Of a DNA stretch of 5,569 bases, positions 1 to 5,569 are shown in pieces. Within the stretch, counting starts at the first letter, position 1; each line of letters begins with the position of its first letter. The notes beneath the pieces were generated by a model. The model had not been told where the DNA came from. It made no database searches and saw only the letters and a program-made list of their open reading frames with translations. Source of the DNA: Thiobacillus sp. UBA2487 (GTDB taxonomy: Bacteria > Pseudomonadota > Gammaproteobacteria > Burkholderiales > Sulfuriferulaceae); NCBI GenBank assembly GCA_002341815.1, contig DDOT01000001.1, forward strand, positions 15,345-20,913, given 5' to 3'. The position numbers and the translations under genes were made by a program.

Positions 1-76
1 AATCGGCAACCGGTTCAGCCAGCAGCATGGCACAAAAACGCCACGCTGCAATCGTCTCTTCCATCGAGATACCCAT
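1..76 (-). CDS. Partial gene start, probable TorD/DmsD-family molybdoenzyme chaperone
   Basis: This is the N-terminal end only (25 codons plus one base); the gene continues past the window edge. The reading frame opens with ATG at 76 and stays open to base 1, encoding MGISMEETIAAWRFCAMLLA followed by EPVAD. It begins five bases after the stop of the NrfD-like gene, so it is very probably the fourth gene of the operon. A short helix with an Arg-x-x-x-x-Leu-Leu-Ala-x-Pro flavour resembles the opening helix of TorD/DmsD/NarJ-type proteins. Such proteins bind the apo-catalytic subunit or its twin-arginine signal, and their genes commonly sit beside these enzymes. That identification rests on 25 residues and on context, so it is an inference. 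No clear Shine-Dalgarno sequence precedes the ATG at 76; an in-frame ATG at 64 is an alternative start, and translation may be coupled to the gene before it. Confidence 0.5.
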   Translation of the reverse strand, partial: MGISMEETIAAWRFCAMLLAEPVAD

Positions 77-81
77 AACAA

Positions 82-1116
82 TCAATGAACCGTGAGTATA
101 CGATAGATTCCGGCATTAATCAGCGACTGATGATCTGCATTCGCCCACTGGAAAGCATACACACCACTGGACAGAAAATACTGACGCAACAAGAAACCGC
201 CCATCAACACCAGCACCGCCGTCAAGGCGACCGGAAAGCCGCTCTTCCATCCTGACGAAACCCCCTTGATTTCCATCAAAAACGGGATCAACAAGCCCAA
301 CCCGAGAAATCCGATTACCCAGCCGGCGCTGTGCCAAAGAATGTGCAAGGTAGCTTGGCCGCTAATATTGGAAGGCAAAATTACAAACAGCAAACCGGCC
401 ACCAGCAGAATTTCGATGCCAATCAACACCATATCAACCCGTTCAAAGGCTTTGCCAAATCCGTCATGGCGATGCAATACCGCGTGCTGCACCAACAACA
501 ACCATGCCAATGCCGTCGAAAAAGCAGAAACCGTAAACAGTGGTGGCACCAGCACATTGTGCCAAAGGGTTGCGCCGGGGAATGAGCTGATCAGAATACC
601 GGTATACATGGCAGTTCCGACGCCACAAGCGATGGCAATCCAAGCCAAAATCGGGCTGAACAACACGGCAATACCGCCAATCAGTTCAATGATCGGAATA
701 TTGAACCAACGATCAACCAACGGCCCGACCAATGGAATACGGCGCAATGTAGGTTCTTCCAACACCAATGGCCAAATGTACAGCAACCCGCAAACCATCG
801 CCCACACAATAAACTGCGTTCCCCACGCAATCCAGGAGGTTGGCACATGAATCGGATTCCAGGGCAACAAAATTTCCCAGACCCGTGTGGGATGCAGCAA
901 ATCAACCAGCAAAAGGGCCGAACCAACACCCAACATGGCTTCACCGGATAACGTACCCCACAGCGTCAGCACACGATCTGCCCTGAAATACTGATGAATA
1001 ATCATGCTGATGGCAATCATTGCCGCGCCCATACCACCCAAGAACAAATAGGCGGCAACCAAAATACCCCAACGATCTTGCGTCGCCAAGGATGTAGCAA
1101 AATGAAGTGTGTTCAT
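82..1116 (-). CDS. NrfD/PsrC-family quinone-interacting membrane subunit of molybdoenzyme complex
   Basis: Encodes 344 residues, mostly hydrophobic, with about eight predicted membrane helices near residues 17-41, 55-73, 96-118, 147-175, 188-212, 228-248, 261-282 and 295-313. The segment DLLHPTRVW (72-80) after the second helix matches the 'DLgrPeRfw' signature of the NrfD/PsrC family. Members of this family anchor the iron-sulfur and catalytic subunits and exchange electrons with the quinone pool without heme; no heme-ligand pattern is evident here either. The length is close to the 320-400 usual for the family. The ATG overlaps the stop of the iron-sulfur subunit gene (shared ATGA, 1113-1116), which implies translational coupling, and GGAG lies eight bases upstream (1125-1128). 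The family is secure; quinone type and direction of electron flow are not readable. A DmsC-type anchor is less likely given the motif and the gene order. Confidence 0.9.
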   Translation of the reverse strand: MNTLHFATSLATQDRWGILVAAYLFLGGMGAAMIAISMIIHQYFRADRVLTLWGTLSGEAMLGVGSALLLVDLLHPTRVWEILLPWNPIHVPTSWIAWGTQFIVWAMVCGLLYIWPLVLEEPTLRRIPLVGPLVDRWFNIPIIELIGGIAVLFSPILAWIAIACGVGTAMYTGILISSFPGATLWHNVLVPPLFTVSAFSTALAWLLLVQHAVLHRHDGFGKAFERVDMVLIGIEILLVAGLLFVILPSNISGQATLHILWHSAGWVIGFLGLGLLIPFLMEIKGVSSGWKSGFPVALTAVLVLMGGFLLRQYFLSSGVYAFQWANADHQSLINAGIYRILTVH

Positions 1117-1736
1117 ACCAGCGACTCCGGAAGCGTGTGAATATAATACACATTGGGACCTGTGCCGAGCTCGGTCATCAATGCTTGGGTGCGCCCGCTG
1201 GCCACTGCTTTAGAAACCAGATCGTTCGGGTCATTCAAATCACCAAAAATGCGCGCATGGGCAATGCAGGTTTCTACGCACGCCGGCTCCAACCCCTGCT
1301 CAAGGCGGTCATAACAAAAATCACACTTGTCGACACTGGGAACATCCCGCTTGAGAAACGCTTCACCGTACTCAGTACCCGCGCGTTTGATATCGTCATA
1401 AGTGGCACCATAACGAGAATCATAGGGACAGGCCATTGCACAGGCTTGGCACCCCATACAAATCTCGGGGTTTACCCGCACAATCCCGTTGGCTTCTTTC
1501 CATGTCGCCCCAGTTGGGCAAACGCTGACACAAGGCGGGTTATCACAATGGTTGCACAGTTTAGGAAAGAACTGACGGATAAATTTACCATTCACCTCTA
1601 CCTCTTCGTCATACACATAGGTACGAAATTTCTCGGGATTCCATACCGGGGTTTGATTTTCTGTTGCACAGGCCGCCATGCAGGCATTACAGCCAACACA
1701 GGTGTCCAGGTTAATGAGCATCGCATATTTCTTCAT
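1113..1736 (-). CDS. Four-cluster [4Fe-4S] electron-transfer subunit (PsrB/NrfC/DmsB-like)
   Basis: Encodes 207 residues carrying 16 cysteines in the classic four-cluster arrangement: C13/16/19/23 (CVGCNACMAAC), C61/64/69/73 (CNHCDNPPCVSVC), C93/96/99/103 (CMGCQACAMAC) and C138/141/153/157 (CDFC...CVETC). All four ligand sets are complete, so four [4Fe-4S] clusters are expected. The protein should relay electrons between the catalytic subunit and the membrane subunit. It has no signal peptide of its own. In exported complexes of this class the B subunit normally crosses the membrane bound to the twin-arginine catalytic subunit, and I infer the same here. The start is well fixed: AGGAG at 1742-1746 sits five bases before the ATG, overlaps the stop codon of the catalytic gene, and leaves eight bases between the genes. 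Length and motif order match PsrB, NrfC, TtrB and DmsB, so the family is firm and the specific partner enzyme type is not. Confidence 0.95.
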   Translation of the reverse strand: MKKYAMLINLDTCVGCNACMAACATENQTPVWNPEKFRTYVYDEEVEVNGKFIRQFFPKLCNHCDNPPCVSVCPTGATWKEANGIVRVNPEICMGCQACAMACPYDSRYGATYDDIKRAGTEYGEAFLKRDVPSVDKCDFCYDRLEQGLEPACVETCIAHARIFGDLNDPNDLVSKAVASGRTQALMTELGTGPNVYYIHTLPESLV

Positions 1737-1741
1737 GATTA

Positions 1742-1746
1742 CTCCT
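1742..1746 (-). promoter_or_regulatory. Shine-Dalgarno site of the iron-sulfur subunit gene
   Basis: AGGAG on the minus strand, five bases ahead of the ATG at 1736. It overlaps the TAG stop of the catalytic subunit gene (1745-1747), so a terminating ribosome would be placed at the next start; this favours balanced A and B subunit synthesis. Confidence 0.8.
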
Positions 1747-4510
1747 AGGCGCGATCCAGTCGCACCGTAAATTCTTGTGTACGATAACCGCCGCTAACCG
1801 GCTCAATAAAATTGGGGGTGACTGAATTCAATGCCGTGCCCATTTTATAAGCATTGGTCAACGCCGGGTTTTGTGCACCAAAACCACTGTACATAAACAC
1901 TGTGTCTTCGCGCACCAACCGGGTCAGATACAGTGACACCTTTGATTTTTGCTGCGTTAGCAAATTGGTAACACTCACCTCATCCCCATCGCTGAAACCC
2001 AATTTTTTTGCACGGTCAGCGTTCACCCAGAGACCTGTATAAATGTTGCCGCGAAAACGGTTAATACCGGCCAAGGTTAAGAAATCACTATTGGGCGAGC
2101 AGTGTGATACGGTGGGCGCCATGCCATAGATAAAATAAAATTCGCTTTCATCCATGGGTTTTTTCTCGTTCGTCCGACACGTGGTCGGAATTGCGGTCGC
2201 CAATACAGAGAAATACGGGTTGTCCCACAAACCATGCTGATCGCGCATTTTTCCGTACAGATTACTGTAAAACTCAGCGCGACCGCTTGGGGTAGGCAAT
2301 GGCATCTTGCGCGGCATACCATATTTTTCGATTAATTCTTCGCCCGTTTCAGTCAGATACACCCCTTTTTCACGCAATTCCTGATCCAGTTTATCCGCAC
2401 TGATCCCAGCATCTTGCGCCGTCAATTCAAAAGAAACCTGACGACTGGCCGCATTGAACGGGTTTTTAACCCCCTTGCGCCGGTATTCTTCGGTCAGCGT
2501 TTTAAGACGTGCGGCGGGCAACCCAACCAATTTTTCCAACGATTGGTAATAGGGTTCCGCACTACCGCTAATAATTTCCGTAAACTTGAGCAAGGCATCC
2601 GGCAAAATAACATTGTCATACAAGGGTGGAATCGCTGCATAACGGGTAATCAGCATATTATCCGGATTGGTGCCATTGCCATAAATCAACGGCTCATCGC
2701 GTTCCAGATAGGTCAACTCGGGCAACACCACATCCGCATAGGCCACCGTATCTGATGGCATGACATCCATCACGGTTACCAGCTCCATGTTTTTATTTTT
2801 GAGAACCGTATCCCAAAAATCAACCGGTGCATCGCGTAGTGGATTGGTGCCGTTAAATAAAATAGACTTGCACAGGTAAGGTTTGTCCTTCCACATCACC
2901 TTACCTTGCACCACGGCATCCAAGCCCACTTCGGTGGTAAAAGAAAATGCTGCCCAGTCGGGAGAATTTTTTGGGGTCTGTTCACGATATACCACCGACC
3001 ATGCTGGATAACCGTGTGGATGGGTATTCGGATCAGATGCCGCTTTGGCTGCCCAATACACAAATGGCATGCCGGCCAGACTGGCCATCGGTGGCGCATC
3101 GGGCTTGTCTTTGTTTTCCCACATAGCACGCACACCACCGCGATAATCCGCGCCAAAGATCCAGCCACCCGGCACATCAAAACCACCCTTCAAACCCTGA
3201 ATCATGGCTTGCACCCGACGCAACATCTGAATATTGCCATAACGGGCCCCCGACCAACCCGGCATCAAAATCGGCGACTTTGCCATGCTGAACTCGCGGG
3301 TTATACGCCGAATATCAGCGGCTGGAATTCCGGTACTGGCCGCCGCCCACTCGGGCGTATAGCCTTGCACATCTTGTTTTTGCGCATCAAACACCGTCCA
3401 CATGGACTCACCAGCATATTGGAAACCAGTCGGCGTGTGCAGCACCGGCATCACTGCCGAGCCATCGGCTGCAACCGTGTTTTGATTGGAAAATGCGGGT
3501 AAGAACACCACTTTGCCGCTATCGGCATCGATAACGGCCGGTTCGCCTTTGGAAGAAAGGTACAATGCCCACGCGTTATGCTCATTTTTGCGAACCAAAA
3601 ATGGCATATTGCTGTGACGCACCAGAAAATCCGTATCGTACCAACCGTTGTTCAGCATTTCTCGCAGCATGGCCAACGTGAAATCCAGATCTGTTCCCGG
3701 TTTGATCGCAAACCATTCATCGGCAGCCGCCGTGGTTTCCGACGCACGCGGGTCAAGAATAACCGTTTTTACTTTCTTTTCCCGGGCAGCGGAATAGCGA
3801 ATGGCGCGGCATGTTGATACACCACCTATGCTGGCGTTACCAATAATTGACAGGATGTAATCACTGTTTTCATAATCTTCAATATTTTCGCCATGCACCA
3901 CGTAATTACCGGTCATGGAATTGGTGCCAAAGTGCCCGTTGAATACACAGTTTTGCGTCGGCGAGGTAATCAGGTTAGGCATCTGATTGGCATGAGCAAA
4001 GGCGAATGTGGTAGGAATATAAAACGAACAGGTACTCCACCCACCATAGATCACCCACTCCCAAGGTTTGATCCCCTTGCTCTTGCGCGCAATGTAATCC
4101 CACGCCTCATCCCAAGTTGCAGAGCGAAACTTCATTTCACCGCGTTGCGTGCCTTCGACACGAATGAGCGGGGTCTTGATACGGTTGGCGCTATACACCT
4201 GGCGCACGCCAGACTGTCCGCGCGCGCATATTTTTTCGCCATTCAAGGTCGAGTTCGGATTTCCGCTTAACTTCATAATGCGTTTTTGGCCATTTTTCTC
4301 GGCCACAGTAATCCGCAACGAGCAAAACGATGAACAGAAATTGCAAATTGAATACACAAAATGCTCATCGCTTTTAAGATTGGTCGGCTCAGCACCTTCT
4401 TTCATCCATATCGGATTCCACTTTGCACCCGACAAGGTTGCCCCAACCACACTAACGCCACTTCCTTTCAGAAATGTGCGACGTGACATTTTTGGAAATT
4501 CCCAACTCAT
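1745..4510 (-). CDS. TAT-exported molybdopterin oxidoreductase catalytic subunit (DMSO reductase superfamily, PsrA/PhsA/TtrA-like)
   Basis: Encodes 921 residues from the ATG at 4510. That start has AGGAG six bases upstream; a longer in-frame GTG start at 4525 would use the ribosome site as coding sequence and is rejected. A twin-arginine signal, SRRTFLK at residues 9-15 followed by a mildly hydrophobic stretch, directs the folded protein out of the cytoplasm. Cysteines 56, 59, 63 and 95 (CNFCSSFC...CARG) form the N-terminal [4Fe-4S] cluster site. Cys188 (in SPTQNCVFNGHFG) lies where the molybdenum-ligating residue of polysulfide, thiosulfate and tetrathionate reductases falls. Further family signatures are DPRASETTAAADEW (253-266), GWSGARYGN (418-426), FNGTNPL (552-558) and YADVVLPELTYLERDE (591-606). 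A molybdopterin dinucleotide-binding C-terminal domain spans about 820-910. It is longer than PsrA/PhsA (about 760) and shorter than TtrA (about 1020). It heads an operon with iron-sulfur and NrfD-type subunits. The family is certain; the substrate and the Mo or W metal are not determined. Confidence 0.93.
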   Translation of the reverse strand: MSWEFPKMSRRTFLKGSGVSVVGATLSGAKWNPIWMKEGAEPTNLKSDEHFVYSICNFCSSFCSLRITVAEKNGQKRIMKLSGNPNSTLNGEKICARGQSGVRQVYSANRIKTPLIRVEGTQRGEMKFRSATWDEAWDYIARKSKGIKPWEWVIYGGWSTCSFYIPTTFAFAHANQMPNLITSPTQNCVFNGHFGTNSMTGNYVVHGENIEDYENSDYILSIIGNASIGGVSTCRAIRYSAAREKKVKTVILDPRASETTAAADEWFAIKPGTDLDFTLAMLREMLNNGWYDTDFLVRHSNMPFLVRKNEHNAWALYLSSKGEPAVIDADSGKVVFLPAFSNQNTVAADGSAVMPVLHTPTGFQYAGESMWTVFDAQKQDVQGYTPEWAAASTGIPAADIRRITREFSMAKSPILMPGWSGARYGNIQMLRRVQAMIQGLKGGFDVPGGWIFGADYRGGVRAMWENKDKPDAPPMASLAGMPFVYWAAKAASDPNTHPHGYPAWSVVYREQTPKNSPDWAAFSFTTEVGLDAVVQGKVMWKDKPYLCKSILFNGTNPLRDAPVDFWDTVLKNKNMELVTVMDVMPSDTVAYADVVLPELTYLERDEPLIYGNGTNPDNMLITRYAAIPPLYDNVILPDALLKFTEIISGSAEPYYQSLEKLVGLPAARLKTLTEEYRRKGVKNPFNAASRQVSFELTAQDAGISADKLDQELREKGVYLTETGEELIEKYGMPRKMPLPTPSGRAEFYSNLYGKMRDQHGLWDNPYFSVLATAIPTTCRTNEKKPMDESEFYFIYGMAPTVSHCSPNSDFLTLAGINRFRGNIYTGLWVNADRAKKLGFSDGDEVSVTNLLTQQKSKVSLYLTRLVREDTVFMYSGFGAQNPALTNAYKMGTALNSVTPNFIEPVSGGYRTQEFTVRLDRA

Positions 4511-4516
4511 AACATT

Positions 4517-4521
4517 CTCCT
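4517..4521 (-). promoter_or_regulatory. Shine-Dalgarno site that fixes the catalytic subunit start
   Basis: AGGAG on the minus strand with a six-base spacer (AATGTT) before the ATG at 4510. It identifies that ATG, rather than the in-frame GTG at 4525 or the ATG at 4489 that begins MSRRTF, as the start. The resulting protein has seven residues ahead of the MSRRTFLK segment. Confidence 0.8.
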
Positions 4522-4529
4522 GCACGCTT

Positions 4530-4546
4530 AAGGCTTGGCAAGCCCT
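4530..4546 (-). other. Small stem-loop in the leader of the molybdoenzyme operon
   Basis: On the minus strand AGGGCTT-GCC-AAGCCTT can fold into a seven-pair stem (one G-U pair) with a three-base loop. It ends eight bases upstream of the ribosome site of the catalytic gene. No run of T follows, so it is not an intrinsic terminator. It could affect messenger stability or ribosome access, or be chance; no function can be assigned from sequence alone. Confidence 0.4.
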
Positions 4547-4601
4547 TCGATCTGAGCATCCCGATCAGACAGATCACCGATTGTATCTACGCCAACGAAA
4601 T

Positions 4602-4614
4602 CGCTAAATTAGCG
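4602..4614. repeat. Perfect inverted repeat, possible operator
   Basis: CGCTAA-A-TTAGCG is a perfect 6+1+6 palindrome. It lies immediately downstream of the TATATT element (minus strand), where a regulator bound as a dimer would overlap the transcription start. It does not match the FNR, CRP or ModE consensus that I know. Its position makes an operator plausible; a leader hairpin with a single-base loop is sterically unlikely. Confidence 0.4.
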
Positions 4615-4758
4615 TTTAAATATATACTAATCTTTTTATCGCCAGCGAACAACTACCAAAAGATCACTATGTCTAAATAATGGGGCAAACAAAATAACAG
4701 ATTGATCTATTGTGAGAAATTGCGAATGAATTTTTTTGCATAACGAATCTTCGGACGG

Positions 4759-4778
4759 CCAGTCACACGCCGGACTGG
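4759..4778. repeat. Weak inverted repeat at the end of the moeB-like gene
   Basis: CCAGTC and GACTGG, separated by eight bases, lie directly after the stop codon of the moeB-like gene. On the minus strand a six-pair hairpin can form, but no T-run follows in that direction (the downstream run at 4731-4737 is A on the minus strand). It is therefore not a standard intrinsic terminator. It may protect the 3' end of the message, or transcription may read through into the molybdoenzyme operon. Confidence 0.3.
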
Positions 4779-4779
4779 T

Positions 4780-5529
4780 TCACTTGCTGCACACCGGACA
4801 GTTTTCAGAGCGAGTAAAACCCATGGTTGTCCATTGCATATCCGTTGCATCATAAAGCAGCAAGCGTCCTTGACTGCTCTCGCCTAAACCAAGCAGAATT
4901 TTAATGGCTTCAGCAGCTTGCATACTACCGATGATACCAACCAACGGTGCAAACACACCCGCTGTGACACAGGATGCCGATTGCATGTCTGCTGATGGAG
5001 GGAATACGCAGGCATAACACCCCCGATGTTCAGGCAAGCGTAAATCAAACACCGCCAATTGGCCAAAAAACCCGGTCGCAGCACCTGAAATCAGCGGTTT
5101 ATGCAGCGTCGCGCAGGCATTATTGATGCGATAGCGCGTGCTTGCATTATCCGAACAATCAATCACCACATCAATCAGCGGCAATAATTGCCGCAAACGA
5201 TGTTCATCCAACCTTTCCGGCATTGCATGAACCACAACATCCGGATTCAATGCCAACATGCGCTGGCTGGCTGAAACAGCTTTGTTGCGCCCCAGGCACG
5301 ACATATCATGAGCAATCTGGCGTTGCAGGTTAGATAAATCTGCGACATCAGGATCGGCGATGCTAATTTGTCCAACGCCTGCCGCAGCCAGATACAGCGC
5401 CACTGGCGAACCCAAGCCACCGGCACCCACAATCAGGGCATGTGCATTCGCCAAGCGCTGTTGACCGTCAATACCGATTTGTTCAAGCAGAATATGTCGG
5501 GAATACCGCAACAACTGGTCATCGCGCAT
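4780..5529 (-). CDS. moeB: Molybdopterin-synthase adenylyltransferase (MoeB/ThiF/HesA family)
   Basis: Encodes 249 residues, the usual length for stand-alone MoeB. The protein is expected to adenylate the C-terminal glycine of MoaD in the cytoplasm so that sulfur can be loaded for molybdopterin synthesis. Visible features are the N-terminal RYSRHI segment (8-13), the nucleotide-binding loop VGAGGLGSP (34-42), the DLSNLQRQ motif (64-71) with Arg70, Lys83, and the DCSDN motif (124-128). The zinc site is a CYAC pair (171/174) with CPVC (244/247), and a Cys187 followed by G-V-F-A-P precedes the GSMQAAEAIK helix (201-210). No rhodanese domain is attached, so sulfur must come from another protein. 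The ATG at 5529 has AGG at 5536-5538 with a six-base spacer. ThiF (thiamine thiazole sulfur carrier) is closely related and sequence alone does not exclude it; the adjacent molybdoenzyme favours MoeB. The gene probably belongs to its own upstream unit, as a 269-base gap separates it from the operon. Confidence 0.82.
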   Translation of the reverse strand: MRDDQLLRYSRHILLEQIGIDGQQRLANAHALIVGAGGLGSPVALYLAAAGVGQISIADPDVADLSNLQRQIAHDMSCLGRNKAVSASQRMLALNPDVVVHAMPERLDEHRLRQLLPLIDVVIDCSDNASTRYRINNACATLHKPLISGAATGFFGQLAVFDLRLPEHRGCYACVFPPSADMQSASCVTAGVFAPLVGIIGSMQAAEAIKILLGLGESSQGRLLLYDATDMQWTTMGFTRSENCPVCSK

Positions 5530-5569
5530 ACCGGGCCTGCTTAGCTAAACGCCCAATAGCGCACCCAAT
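5530..5569 (-). other. Short upstream flank, possible 3' end of a preceding minus-strand gene
   Basis: Only 40 bases precede the moeB-like gene. On the minus strand one frame ends in WVRYWAFS and a TAA at 5541-5543, leaving 11 bases to the next ATG. Another frame stays open into the moeB-like start and stops at 5519-5521, and the third stops at 5545-5547. Any of these could be the tail of an upstream gene; the segment is too short to choose or to name a product. No promoter is recognisable in it. Confidence 0.25.

Larger units (their letters stand above)
4511..4779 (-). promoter_or_regulatory. Intergenic region with probable promoter and leader of the molybdoenzyme operon
   Basis: This 269-base gap separates the moeB-like stop from the catalytic subunit start and contains no convincing gene on either strand. 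The part from about 4590 to 4740 is distinctly AT-rich compared with the coding sequence around it, as expected for a promoter. On the minus strand TATATT (4619-4624) is a possible -10 element, but I find no good -35 at the right distance, so an activator-dependent promoter is plausible. Just downstream lies a perfect inverted repeat (4602-4614), and nearer the gene a cluster of GATC-containing repeats (4549-4575) and a stem-loop (4530-4546). If the -10 is real, the leader would be roughly 100 bases. The upstream end (4740-4779) has a weak hairpin after the moeB-like gene but no T tract for termination. Confidence 0.5.

Noticed and set aside
266..850. Plus-strand open frames across the window (for example 266-850, 1107-1748, 2906-3502)
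   Set aside because: They lie opposite well-supported minus-strand genes, have no domain signatures and have low-complexity or implausible compositions, so they are shadows.
82..4510. Assignment as sulfite dehydrogenase SoeABC
   Set aside because: As I recall, SoeA is cytoplasmic and lacks a twin-arginine signal, whereas this catalytic subunit has a clear one.
82..4510. Assignment as arsenate reductase Arr or arsenite oxidase Arx
   Set aside because: I do not see the ArrA/ArxA-type sequence around the active site, and no ars genes are in the window. It is not excluded, but there is no positive evidence.
4640..4660. Sigma-54-like promoter TTGGTAGTTGTTCGCT on the minus strand
   Set aside because: The GG and GC are nine rather than ten bases apart, and the flanking consensus is poor.
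4702..4715. Possible FNR site (TTGAT half-site)
   Set aside because: Only the left half TTGAT matches; the expected ATCAA at the right spacing is absent. The nearby TGTGA is likewise a single CRP half-site.
4731..4737. Seven-T run as an intrinsic terminator
   Set aside because: It is a T-run only on the plus strand, where no gene ends; on the transcribed minus strand it is an A-run and no strong hairpin precedes it in the correct orientation.

Overview
The window carries one minus-strand gene block from a respiratory, Gram-negative proteobacterium. The beta/gammaproteobacterial assignment is my inference. It rests on the twin-arginine export signal, the quinone-linked three-subunit molybdoenzyme, the style of the MoeB-like protein and the roughly balanced base composition. 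No RNA gene, CRISPR array, insertion sequence or phage gene is visible.

Layout, reading in the direction of transcription (from high to low coordinates): the last bases of an unidentified upstream stretch (5530-5569); a complete MoeB/ThiF-type adenylyltransferase gene (5529-4780); an AT-rich gap of about 270 bases (4511-4779) holding the probable control region of the next operon; then a tightly packed operon of a TAT-exported molybdopterin catalytic subunit (4510-1745), a four-cluster ferredoxin-like subunit (1736-1113), an NrfD/PsrC-type membrane subunit (1116-82) and the first 25 codons of a further gene that looks like a TorD/DmsD-type chaperone (76-1, running off the window).

The three central genes form a complex iron-sulfur molybdoenzyme of the polysulfide/thiosulfate/tetrathionate reductase kind. 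The catalytic subunit has the N-terminal [4Fe-4S] cysteines and a cysteine in the position expected to ligate molybdenum. The B subunit has 16 cysteines for four [4Fe-4S] clusters, and the C subunit has about eight membrane helices for quinone exchange. The signal peptide places the active site outside the cytoplasmic membrane, with the B subunit probably carried across in complex with it. The substrate cannot be read from the sequence: sulfur compounds are the most likely class, but arsenic, selenium or other oxyanions are not excluded, nor is the direction of catalysis. The neighbouring moeB-like gene (molybdopterin synthase activation) and the chaperone-like gene fit cofactor supply and insertion for this enzyme. 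The main open question is what the 921-residue catalytic subunit acts on.
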